From NCBI GenBank assembly GCA_019636695.1, contig JAHBXD010000001.1, positions 303,661 through 367,660 of the forward strand: a stretch of DNA of 64,000 nt. The letters are read 5' to 3'. The notes beneath the pieces were generated by a model. That model had not been told where the DNA came from and did not search any database. It saw only the letters and a list, made by a program, of their open reading frames with translations. Source of the DNA: Phycisphaeraceae bacterium. Lineage in GTDB: Bacteria > Planctomycetota > Phycisphaerae > Phycisphaerales > UBA1924. Of the stretch, positions 8,733 through 15,896 are shown in pieces (position 1 is the stretch's first letter; every line of letters starts with the position of its first letter). The position numbers and the translations under genes were made by a program.

Positions 8733-10295
8733 TCAGGGCTGGGTGGCAGCGCGTGCGGCATCGGGTGGGTCGTACAGGCGGTGAAGGCGGACGCCGCGAC
8801 GTTCGTAGACATCTCGGCGTGACCAGATCGCTTCGTGGTGCATCCACGAACTGATGATGACGTCGGTGACGTGCGCGGAGGCGACCTCGGCAGGCGCGAG
8901 GATGGGCCAGCCGAGGCAGGTTTGGCCATGGCGTGCGGGGTCGTCGTCGGTCAAGGCGACGATGTTCGCCGGAGCATGCGCGAGGATAGAGGCGAGTTCG
9001 ATTGTGTGCCGGCCCGCGCCGTGCAGGGCGATGGTCTTGCCCGAGAGCGATCCAAGGAGCGTACGGAGGCGTTCGGCGGCTTCCACGGGGACGCTGCCGC
9101 TCCCGCTGCCGCCCGTGCTGCTGAAGGCGCAGGGGCGCATGGTCGGCCATGAGCGGGGCGGCGCGTGGACGAGCCGCTCAAGCAGGGCTTCGACGCGATC
9201 GGTGTGGCGTTCGATGCTGAAACGTTCGGTGGCGTCGCTCCACGCGGCGCGGGACATGGCCTGGGTGTCGGCTCGGAGGAATCGTTCGACGGCATCGGCC
9301 AGTGCGAGGGCGGTTGCAGCGTCGTCATCGTCGGGTGAAGCCTGGGCGAGCAGACCGTTGCGACCGTCGCGGATTGCCTGGGCCGCGCCCGACCGCACTG
9401 CAGTGACGATGGGCACGCACCCCGCGGCGAGGGCTTCGAGCATGGCAACGCTCAGCCCCTCGTACCGAGAGGCAAGGATAAAGGCATCATGCTCGGCAAG
9501 TGCCTGCCGCACGCCGGCGGGGCTGGTCGGTGGGCATCTTCGTAGTGCTGGGCGGCTTCGGCATGCGGCGTCGATTTCGTGTGATGCAGGACCATCGCCG
9601 AGAAGCGTGAGTCGGTGGGATATGCCGCGCTGCGTGAGCATGTCGGTGAGGTGGATGAATGCGCGGACGCGCTTTTGTTCATGCTCGATGCGACCGGTAT
9701 AGAGCAACCGGAGCGGGCGCCCGGCGATGGGCGTGCGGGGCGGAGGGGCAGGCGGAACTTCGACGCCGTAGGGAATCTGCTCGATGTCCGCGGCTCGGGG
9801 GGCGAGGCGATCGCGCAGGATGAGCTCAATCTGGTGGCTGACGGCGACAAACGCGCCTAGGACCGGGGCGTAGTGCGTGAGCACGCGAGCGTCGTATTCG
9901 ATATCGGAGTGTTGCCAGCCGACGAGGCGCACGAGATCCGGTTCTACCTGGGTGATTGCCGCGCCGATGCCGTAGCAGTCTCCGTGCAGGTTGGGACTGA
10001 AGACGACCGGCTCGCTGGAGGCGGGTGCGAGGGCGTGCAGGGCATCTCGGTAGCGGGCGATCCATGGCGCCAACAGGCCATCGGCTGAGGCCAAGGGCGG
10101 AAGGTCGCGCATGTCAAAGAGCCTGACGCGACTGTCAAGATCAAAGTCGAGGCGGTTTTGTGCCGGAGGCTCGGCATGTACGGCAAGGCCGACCGTGTGA
10201 CCGCGTGCGGTCAGTGCGCCGGCCAGGCGAACTCCCCAAAGGGTGACGCCGCTGACGTTGAACCCCTGCGGCAGGGCGATGAGCATGGCGGTCAT
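8733..10295 (-). CDS. GT4-family glycosyltransferase with C-terminal Rossmann-like domain
   Basis: Residues about 1-385 form a GT-B glycosyltransferase: an N-terminal domain starting MLIALPQGFNVSGVTLWGVRLAGAL and a C-terminal donor-binding domain with LLYTGRIEHEQKR and the EX7E-like ASRYEGLSVAMLEALAAGCVPI. After a Gly/Ser-rich linker, residues about 420-515 form a second unit (IALHGAGRHTIELASIL ... DVIISSWMHHEAI) resembling the nucleotide-binding half of sugar-nucleotide modifying proteins. It probably transfers a sugar from a nucleotide donor to a cell-surface glycan. The ATG is one of three close starts; a GTG five codons upstream is also possible. No other glycan gene is adjacent. Confidence 0.85.
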   Translation of the reverse strand: MTAMLIALPQGFNVSGVTLWGVRLAGALTARGHTVGLAVHAEPPAQNRLDFDLDSRVRLFDMRDLPPLASADGLLAPWIARYRDALHALAPASSEPVVFSPNLHGDCYGIGAAITQVEPDLVRLVGWQHSDIEYDARVLTHYAPVLGAFVAVSHQIELILRDRLAPRAADIEQIPYGVEVPPAPPPRTPIAGRPLRLLYTGRIEHEQKRVRAFIHLTDMLTQRGISHRLTLLGDGPASHEIDAACRSRPALRRCPPTSPAGVRQALAEHDAFILASRYEGLSVAMLEALAAGCVPIVTAVRSGAAQAIRDGRNGLLAQASPDDDDAATALALADAVERFLRADTQAMSRAAWSDATERFSIERHTDRVEALLERLVHAPPRSWPTMRPCAFSSTGGSGSGSVPVEAAERLRTLLGSLSGKTIALHGAGRHTIELASILAHAPANIVALTDDDPARHGQTCLGWPILAPAEVASAHVTDVIISSWMHHEAIWSRRDVYERRGVRLHRLYDPPDAARAATQP

Positions 10296-10494
10296 GTGCG
10301 CGACCCCCACCGGGACTGCGCCGGGGCCGCCGGATCAAATGCCGAGTGTCGAGAGGAAGGCCGCAGATGAACGCGGAATGGTCTCGGCGTGGTCGCGGCA
10401 ACGCGCGCATCGTGGGGCATGAGGGAGTCATCGGCGCAGAGACTGGCCGGGGGTGAACAAACCACCCCCGGCCTCGACGGCGATAGCGGCAGAA
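10296..10494. other. intergenic region containing a strong hairpin, no gene recognised
   Basis: Between two minus-strand genes this segment contains only the terminator hairpin listed separately and, on its left, the region before the glycosyltransferase start. No reading frame in it looks like protein. Confidence 0.5.
10445..10473 (-). terminator. strong hairpin terminator for the small membrane gene
   Basis: GGCCGGGGGTG pairs perfectly with CACCCCCGGCC over 11 bp around a seven-base loop, 22 bases after the stop of the upstream minus-strand small gene. The U-tract is poor, so efficiency is uncertain. Confidence 0.6.
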
Positions 10495-10728
10495 TCAGCG
10501 AGAGGCGGAAGAAGGGTTGAGCGGGATAGTGTCGTGTGCCGCAGCCGAGGCGCCTGGCCCACGCGGGGCAGTCAGGAGGGCTGCCATCAGGAGAATCGCC
10601 CCCAAGGTCAGGCCGAAGATGGCCCAAACATACCCTGTACGGGCATTCGACCCATTTGTACGGGCAGGTGATGCATCATGACGCAGGGTCATCGGCGCCG
10701 TGAGCTTCGAGCAGCATGTGTTCGCCAT
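10495..10728 (-). CDS. small single-pass membrane protein (77 aa)
   Basis: A short frame with a strong AGGAGA site upstream of its ATG encodes a polar N-terminus, one clear membrane segment (YVWAIFGLTLGAILLMAALL, about residues 33-52) and a polar Ala/Ser-rich tail ending PLNPSSASR. It is followed by a perfect hairpin, so it looks like its own transcription unit. It is divergent from the XRE-cupin regulator gene, and the shared spacer carries palindromes, making it a candidate target of that regulator. No family was recognised. The N-terminal Cys-Cys pair is notable. Confidence 0.7.
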   Translation of the reverse strand: MANTCCSKLTAPMTLRHDASPARTNGSNARTGYVWAIFGLTLGAILLMAALLTAPRGPGASAAAHDTIPLNPSSASR

Positions 10729-10783
10729 TGTATACTCTCCTTTGGAACAAACGGGGTTTTTGAGGAGTTCGACGGTTCGAACT

Positions 10784-10840
10784 GTTCACTATAGTAGAAT
10801 ATTCTCTATCGCGAAACAAGTTTTACTATTGAGAATAGGG
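10784..10840. promoter_or_regulatory. palindromic operator/promoter region between divergent genes
   Basis: The AT-rich spacer contains the perfect palindrome AGAATATTCT (10796-10805), flanked by ATAG and CTAT, and a second half-site GAGAATAG about 25 bases on, giving TATTCTC...GAGAATA as a wider inverted repeat. This is the expected layout for an HTH_3 autoregulator controlling both its own gene and the small membrane gene. Confidence 0.55.
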
Positions 10841-10865
10841 CAAATACCCAAGGCTGGAGCGCGCG

Positions 10866-11456
10866 ATGCAAATCGGAGAGTCGATTCGAAGGCGGCGGCA
10901 GATGCTCAAGATGACGCAGGCCGACCTGGCTGATCGCTCGGGGGTGAGCAAGGCGATGATCTGCGACGTGGAAGCGGACAAAAAGAACCCCACGATCCGG
11001 ATTCTGGGGCAGATCGCCTCGGGGCTGGATTGCTCGATCTCGGAACTGCTGGACCTTGACGACACTCCGAGGTTTATTCCCGAGCGCCGCGCGCAACAAC
11101 TGGTGCTTCGCGACCCTGAGAACGGGATGGAGCGGCGGGTGCTCTCGACGCCGATGATTCGGCGGGGTATCGAGATCATCCAATACACCTATCCGCCGGG
11201 GGCCGAATGCGGGGGGTTTCCGCCGCATCACCACGGGACATTTGAAACGGCGATCGTGGTGAAAGGGCGCGTGCGGATGGAGATCGGTGCGGAATCGACG
11301 GAACTCGGAGAAGGTGACTGTGTGACCTACGCCGCGGACGTGACGCACAGCGCATGGAACGTGGGTGAGGATGACGCAGTGGTGATCTACGTCGTGGACT
11401 CGACGCGGACGGGTCGCTCGAAGCGGATGGAGGCGGAGACGCAGGCTGAGGAATGA
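10866..11456 (+). CDS. XRE-family transcriptional regulator with C-terminal cupin domain
   Basis: Residues 1-65 are a Cro/CI-type helix-turn-helix (MTQADLADRSGVSKAMICDVE), and residues about 100-175 are a cupin with metal-type residues FPPHHHGTFETAIVVKGRVRM and a later THSAWN. The fusion is typical of regulators that sense a small ligand through the cupin pocket (the SutR/PuuR-like group). The start has GGAG six bases upstream. The stop codon lies directly against the stop of the converging lemA-like gene, the two forming TGATCA. It probably binds the palindromes in the upstream spacer and controls the divergent membrane gene; the effector is unknown. Confidence 0.92.
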   Translation: MQIGESIRRRRQMLKMTQADLADRSGVSKAMICDVEADKKNPTIRILGQIASGLDCSISELLDLDDTPRFIPERRAQQLVLRDPENGMERRVLSTPMIRRGIEIIQYTYPPGAECGGFPPHHHGTFETAIVVKGRVRMEIGAESTELGEGDCVTYAADVTHSAWNVGEDDAVVIYVVDSTRTGRSKRMEAETQAEE

Positions 11457-12026
11457 TCAGGCCGTTCCGAGGTTGATGCGGGGCACAACACGCTCGGCCT
11501 GGTCGGTGAGTTCAAAGAAGGCTTCCTGCGCGAATTTGAAGAGGTTGGCCACGATGTTGGTGGGGAATGATTCGCGCAGTCGGCGATAGTCTCGGACGTT
11601 GGCGTTGAAGAACCGGCGCGAGGCGGCGATGCGATCTTCGGTGTCGGCGAGTTGTTGCTGAAGCTGGCGGAAGCCGGTATCGGCCTTGAGGTCGGGGTAG
11701 GCTTCGGCAATGGCAAAGAGGCGACCGACGGCGAGCATGAGGGCCGACTCGTCGGCGCCGAGGGTGTCGTCGCACCCCTGATGGGTGAGCACCTGACGGC
11801 GCAGGGTCGTGACCTCTTCAAGCACGGTGCGCTCGTGGGCGGCATAGCCCTTGACCGTTTCGACGAGATTTGGGATGAGGTCGTGTCGCCGTTTGAGTTC
11901 GACATCAATGTCGGCCCAACTCTCTCGGATGTGCTGGCGCAGCGAGATGAAGCGGTTGTAGGTGATGATGAGCCACAGAAGCGCGAGAAACGCCGCAGCG
12001 CCGATCACGATGAGCACTTCGGTCAT
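11457..12026 (-). CDS. LemA family protein
   Basis: The 189-residue protein has an N-terminal membrane segment (VLIVIGAAAFLALLWLIITYNRF) and the LemA signature of long helices: RFISLRQHIRESWADIDVELKRRHDLIPNLVETVKGYA, then TDTGFRQLQ-type and FFNANVRDYRRLRESFP segments. LemA proteins are membrane-anchored helical-bundle proteins of poorly defined role. The ATG overlaps the stop of the upstream gene (ATGA), showing translational coupling with the DUF3137-like partner, and GGAG lies eight bases before it. Confidence 0.92.
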   Translation of the reverse strand: MTEVLIVIGAAAFLALLWLIITYNRFISLRQHIRESWADIDVELKRRHDLIPNLVETVKGYAAHERTVLEEVTTLRRQVLTHQGCDDTLGADESALMLAVGRLFAIAEAYPDLKADTGFRQLQQQLADTEDRIAASRRFFNANVRDYRRLRESFPTNIVANLFKFAQEAFFELTDQAERVVPRINLGTA

Positions 12027-12727
12027 GAGGCAAGCTCCCGGACGAGGTGGCCCGGCCAGAGGTCGAGGAACCCTCGGCCGAAATGAATGGCCTCGCGATA
12101 GGCGGCGGGGTTCCACCTTGTGACGCCCCGCGTGATGAGGAGTCTTCGGTCGCGGAGTTCGAGGGTGTATCCCGTGTTGGCCATCAGGTACTCCATCATG
12201 CGCGGGTGAATCACGGCGTAGGCGAAGCGTTTGTCAGGGCTTTTGACGTGGAAGCGCCGGCTGAACTCGGCGGATTCAAAATTGATGTCGTCGAACCCGA
12301 CTGCCCCGGCGATTTTATCAAGGAAGGTTTCCGCGCGAATGTTGAGATCGGGCACGCGGGGGAAGGGCAGTTCGTACAGCAGGTAACTGAAGGTGTAGGT
12401 CGTGGTCGTGGTGGTTTTGCCGGTGCTGGTGGTGATTTTGTATTGATAATCGCCGCAGGTCAGCGGATAGGGGCGGTCATGGATGGTGAGGGGGCCTTCT
12501 AGGGTGTTCATGCGAAGGCGTGAGTGCCCTTGGGCAAAGACGCGGAAGCCCTTGTGGCGGTGGTCGCCGTTTCGATGGCGTTTTCGATCGAATCGAAGGG
12601 AGAGTTCTTCGGCGAGGGCTTCGAGCTGACGTAGGCGTTCCTGCTCTTTGCGGTGGGCATATACGGCCCCGACGATGGCAAGGGCGATCACCAGGACGAT
12701 CAGGATGGGTACAACGATCTGGTCCAT
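12023..12727 (-). CDS. membrane-anchored protein, DUF3137-like partner of LemA
   Basis: The 234-residue protein has one N-terminal membrane segment (IVVPILIVLVIALAIVGAVYA), then a basic helical stretch and a beta-rich cytoplasmic domain containing YTFSYLLYELPFP, FESAEFSRRFHVKSPDKRFAYAVIHPRMMEYL and RDRRLLITRG. The FNRRF/RFAY/PRLMEYL-type pattern is that of proteins often encoded beside lemA. It overlaps the lemA start by four bases. The Thr-rich run KTTTTTTY near residue 108 is unusual. A biochemical role is not established. The start has no close Shine-Dalgarno site. Confidence 0.75.
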   Translation of the reverse strand: MDQIVVPILIVLVIALAIVGAVYAHRKEQERLRQLEALAEELSLRFDRKRHRNGDHRHKGFRVFAQGHSRLRMNTLEGPLTIHDRPYPLTCGDYQYKITTSTGKTTTTTTYTFSYLLYELPFPRVPDLNIRAETFLDKIAGAVGFDDINFESAEFSRRFHVKSPDKRFAYAVIHPRMMEYLMANTGYTLELRDRRLLITRGVTRWNPAAYREAIHFGRGFLDLWPGHLVRELAS

Positions 12728-12807
12728 TCGTGAGAGCCACTCCGGGGTTGGGGCTACGGCGTGAATCCGGCAGGGAATGCGGGCAGCGTATCGTTAGGAG
12801 TCTGCCC

Positions 12808-13314
12808 GTGGAGATGTCAGGAGGAGCCGCCGCCGTGGCCGCATCGAAGTCGAAGCACGATTCTCCGACGATCGAGAACCGCCGTGCGCGGCACGAGTAT
12901 CACATTCTGGACACGCTTGAGTGCGGCATCGTGCTGATAGGGTCGGAGGTGAAAAGCGTCAGGGCGGGGGCGATTTCGCTTGGCGAAGGGTTTGTATTGA
13001 TCGAGGGCGACCCGCCGCAGTTGCGGCTGCACCAGGTGCACATTGCGCCGTACGACCCGGCGGGCGTGACGGCGCACGACCCGACCCGACCGCGGACGCT
13101 GCTGGCACACCGTCGCGAAATTCTTCGGTTGGCCCGGCAGGTTGACGCCAAAGGCATGACGCTGGTGCCGCTCAAGTTGTATTTCAAGAACGGGTTCGCC
13201 AAGATCGTGGTGGGGGTGGCACGGGGGAAGGCCGAGCACGACAAGCGGCACGATATCGCCAAGCGCGAAGCCCAGCGGGATATCGATCGCGCGATGTCGC
13301 GCCGTCGGCAATAA
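12808..13314 (+). CDS. smpB: SsrA-binding protein
   Basis: SmpB binds tmRNA and brings it to stalled ribosomes for trans-translation. The 168-residue product shows the family order: ENRRARHEYHILDTLECGIVLIGSEVKSVRAG, then LRLHQVHIAPY, then RTLLAHRREILRL, VPLKLYFKNGFAKIVVGVARGKAEHDKRHDIAKRE and an Arg-rich C-terminal tail. The GTG was chosen because GGAG lies seven bases upstream; an ATG two codons later is the alternative. No tmRNA gene was recognised next to it. Confidence 0.95.
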   Translation: MEMSGGAAAVAASKSKHDSPTIENRRARHEYHILDTLECGIVLIGSEVKSVRAGAISLGEGFVLIEGDPPQLRLHQVHIAPYDPAGVTAHDPTRPRTLLAHRREILRLARQVDAKGMTLVPLKLYFKNGFAKIVVGVARGKAEHDKRHDIAKREAQRDIDRAMSRRRQ

Positions 13315-13612
13315 CGATCGCAGAGGGGCGCCGTGAGGGGGCGCTGGGGGCATGTCCTCCGCCTGCCGCGTGCAGGGGGGTGTGAAGAGGGCCTGCTCCT
13401 CGTGATTACGGCCGACGCGGGATTGACGGGGCTGGGGCTATCGGTAAGGGCGGTCGAAAAAACTGCGAAGTGTTCGCAATAGCCCCAGGGGTTCTTCGTT
13501 ACACTGGCGATACGCGGCGGGCGCTGCGAACTGCCGCAGCCTTGCTGCACGAGCCGCTGACTCTCTACGGCGGAGTCGGGAGCGGCGGCGACCCATACAA
13601 ATGGAGGGACCG
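13315..13612. other. intergenic region with a large inverted repeat, no gene recognised
   Basis: No convincing frame was found. The segment contains a cruciform-type element: TGGGGCTAT (13433-13441) pairs with ATAGCCCCA (13479-13487), enclosing a second perfect hairpin TGCGAA-GTG-TTCGCA (13464-13478). It lies upstream of the small secreted protein gene and could act as an mRNA leader or as the end of the smpB transcript. Confidence 0.5.
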
Positions 13613-14020
13613 ATGGCTCACGCATCACGATTCGTCTCGTTGGTTCTCGCGTTGGCGGCGATGGTGGCTTTGCTTGCGCCGGTGCGTGCAATGGCCAATC
13701 CGGTTGGTCCTTCGGATCCGGGTGGGGATGTCGGGCCGACGGCGGAGAGCATTCGTCATGCCCATATCGGCGGCATGGTGGTCGCGCGTGATCCGGGGTC
13801 GGGCCGTGCGATGCCGGTGGCCGGTGCGCGGGTGGAGCTGATCGGCCGCGACGGTTCGACCGTGCAGGTGGTTCGCTCGGATCGGGAGGGCAACTTTCGG
13901 TTTGATGCGGTTCGGCCCGGTCCTTTCGTGGTTCGCGCCGGGCATCCTGATTTCGGCCGCGGGCAGGTTCGGCTGAACGCTTTGCCAGGTCGGAACATGG
14001 TTCGCGTGCCGATCGGCTGA
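13613..14020 (+). CDS. secreted carboxypeptidase-regulatory-like domain protein
   Basis: The 135-residue protein has a cleavable signal peptide (FVSLVLALAAMVALLAPVRAMA) and one beta-sandwich domain: HIGGMVVARDP, AGARVELIGRDGSTVQVVRSDREGNFRFDAVRPGPFVVRAGHPDF. This is the usual transthyretin/CarboxypepD_reg pattern of secreted adhesion or stalk domains. The start has GGAGG six bases upstream. It stands alone between a structured leader and a good terminator, so it is probably monocistronic and well expressed. No catalytic residues are expected. Confidence 0.8.
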   Translation: MAHASRFVSLVLALAAMVALLAPVRAMANPVGPSDPGGDVGPTAESIRHAHIGGMVVARDPGSGRAMPVAGARVELIGRDGSTVQVVRSDREGNFRFDAVRPGPFVVRAGHPDFGRGQVRLNALPGRNMVRVPIG

Positions 14021-14049
14021 GCGAGAGATCGACAATTGACCCACACATC

Positions 14050-14090
14050 GCAGGCCGTTCCCGAAGAGGGGGGCGGCCTGCGCGCTTTTT
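14050..14090 (+). terminator. intrinsic terminator after the small secreted protein
   Basis: GCAGGCCG (14050-14057) pairs perfectly with CGGCCTGC (14074-14081), followed by GCGC and a run of five T. It lies about 30 bases after the stop codon. Confidence 0.85.
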
Positions 14091-14140
14091 GAGGCTGATG
14101 TTCGGGATGGGAGCGCGGATCATCGGATACGCTGTGAGGC

Positions 14141-15031
14141 GTGCCGGGCCGATTTCTCATCCAGGGCGCCGACCGCGAGACGGGTCGGCCTACAAGCCTC
14201 GTGCTCGAGGCGGCTTCGCAAAGCGACGCAGAGGGCGAGGCATTGCGCCGTGGGGTGCTCATTGCCGATGTCAAGACTCTGCCGGGTGGCGAGGTCGATG
14301 TTCGCGGCTCGGCCAGGGCCGAGACGGTTGAGTCTCGCGAAAATCACGAGTCTGGTGAGTCGTTGGCGATCCCGATTCCGTACGCGGGGCGGATCGAGCT
14401 GCTGGATGGCGAAAAGGAGATCGGGCGCTACGAGGCCGGGCGTGCCGAACTCGGCCTGAGGGCAACGGTGCTGCGCCGCAGGAGCGGGCTGATTCTGACC
14501 AACCGGCGTCTGATCTCTTATGAAAAGCGGCTGCTGGGAGCGCCGCGCCTGCAGACGCTGATGCTCAACAAACTCGACGGTGTGCGGATCGGTTCGCGGC
14601 TGAATCCGTGGTTGGCGCTGGTGGGGGTGGCGGGGTTGCTGGTGACTTCGCACATGGCGATTTCGCAGTTGGCCACGACGCGGTGGGGGATTGCCAATTC
14701 ACTCAAAGAAGTCGGGTCGCTGCTCGGAAGCGCCGGCGTCGGCGCACCTGCCGCGGAAGGCGGTGGGTCGGCAATGATTCGAGACCTGCTTGCGGGCACG
14801 CAGGGAATCGTGACGGCGATTGTGCTGGTGCAGGTGGTTGCGTGCGTATGGTGCCTGTATGCCGCGTTTACACGAGAACTTGTCGCCTCAGCCGGGCTGA
14901 CCCGGTGCGGCCTGACCGCCAGATGGTTGGGCATCGGGCGAGCGAAAGCCTTTCTTGAACTGGTGCAGCGTACAGCGAACGCGGCACGGGGCAGCAGGCG
15001 TGAATACGCGCAGGAGATCGGGCATGGCTGA
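14141..15031 (+). CDS. predicted membrane protein with N-terminal GspF-like arm
   Basis: The 296-residue product begins FLIQGADRETGRPTSLVLEAASQSDAEGEALRRGV, a pattern like the short repeat domain found before type II secretion F proteins. A beta-rich PH-like section follows (RIELLDGEKEIGRYEAG ... GLILTNRRLISYEKR), then two membrane segments (about residues 155-180 and 225-245). The C-terminus is basic. It starts at GTG with a poor ribosome-binding site and overlaps the start of the next gene by eight bases, so the two form an operon. No specific function can be named; a membrane-bound lipid- or protein-binding role is a guess. Confidence 0.7.
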   Translation: MPGRFLIQGADRETGRPTSLVLEAASQSDAEGEALRRGVLIADVKTLPGGEVDVRGSARAETVESRENHESGESLAIPIPYAGRIELLDGEKEIGRYEAGRAELGLRATVLRRRSGLILTNRRLISYEKRLLGAPRLQTLMLNKLDGVRIGSRLNPWLALVGVAGLLVTSHMAISQLATTRWGIANSLKEVGSLLGSAGVGAPAAEGGGSAMIRDLLAGTQGIVTAIVLVQVVACVWCLYAAFTRELVASAGLTRCGLTARWLGIGRAKAFLELVQRTANAARGSRREYAQEIGHG

Positions 15032-15833
15032 GGGTCGAAACCAGACAAGCGTGTTCGTAGCGGTGGCGTGCGCGGCGTTCTGTGCGACATCGGCATGCGC
15101 GCCGAGCATGATCGATCCCGGCGGTGCGCGACCGATCGCGGATTTCCGGCCTTCGTCGCACGGGTATGCCTTCCGCAACTCGTTTGCCGAACGCCCGCTT
15201 TCGTTCGGTTGGGCTGATCGCTATATCCCCTGGCCCACGCCGTATGGCCTGTGCGGCGGGATGTCGCTTGCCGCGGCAGATTATTTTCTCGCAGCGCGCT
15301 CGATGCCGGGCACGACCGAGCCACCTACGCCCGGAAGCGGTGAGTTTGCGTACATCATGTCGAGACAGGTCGAATCGATGGGCTTTCTCGGATGGCGTGC
15401 CTTGCGTTTTGCACAATGGATGGCGATGCCCGATCATTCTGCGAGAGGCACGTTTCGACGAACGATGCTGCACTGGCCGACTACGCGCGCCAGGCTCGAT
15501 GCGGGCGAGCCGGCGCCGCTTGGGCTGGTGTACACAAGCTTTCGTCAAGGTGGGGTGCTGTGGGAGAATCACCAGGTGCTGGCGACATCATGGCGGGCCG
15601 ATGCTCTGGGCGTGATCGATATTACGGTGTATGACCCCAACTATCCCGGGCGCGATGATGTGCGCATCCGGCTTACGCCGGTTGTCGTGCACGAGGCGCC
15701 GGGCGCCCGTGATCACGACCCGCCGGTACCGATCATGGGATATTCCGGCGAGCGCATCGTGCCCGGGCTTCGCCCGAAACCCGTGCGGGGCATGTTTGCG
15801 ATGGGCTATACACCGCGCACGCCGCCGCAATGA
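15024..15833 (+). CDS. secreted papain/C39-like cysteine peptidase-fold protein
   Basis: The ATG has an AGGAGA site and overlaps the upstream gene. A signal peptide (SVFVAVACAAFCATSACA) precedes a globular domain with YGLCGGMSLAAADYFLA, ENHQVLATSW and VIDITVYDPNYPG. The order Cys, His, Asp/Asn with these contexts matches papain-fold (C39-like) hydrolases; Cys in GLCGG would be the nucleophile. The substrate is unknown, and it could also be a catalytically active non-peptidase such as an amidase. Cysteines around the cleavage region make a lipoprotein possible, although the lipobox is poor. Confidence 0.6.
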   Translation: MAEGRNQTSVFVAVACAAFCATSACAPSMIDPGGARPIADFRPSSHGYAFRNSFAERPLSFGWADRYIPWPTPYGLCGGMSLAAADYFLAARSMPGTTEPPTPGSGEFAYIMSRQVESMGFLGWRALRFAQWMAMPDHSARGTFRRTMLHWPTTRARLDAGEPAPLGLVYTSFRQGGVLWENHQVLATSWRADALGVIDITVYDPNYPGRDDVRIRLTPVVVHEAPGARDHDPPVPIMGYSGERIVPGLRPKPVRGMFAMGYTPRTPPQ

Positions 15834-15896
15834 CGACCGCTTTGCATGCGGCGGGCACGCTCTCGTTGCAGATCGCGGCTGCACGCGGTTGCCTTC

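Noticed and set aside
10771..10787. GGTTCGAAC resembling a tRNA T-loop
   Set aside because: No anticodon arm, acceptor stem or CCA end can be drawn around it; it is part of the operator region.
13315..13612. tmRNA gene next to smpB
   Set aside because: No tRNA-like domain or tag-coding stretch was found in the downstream region.
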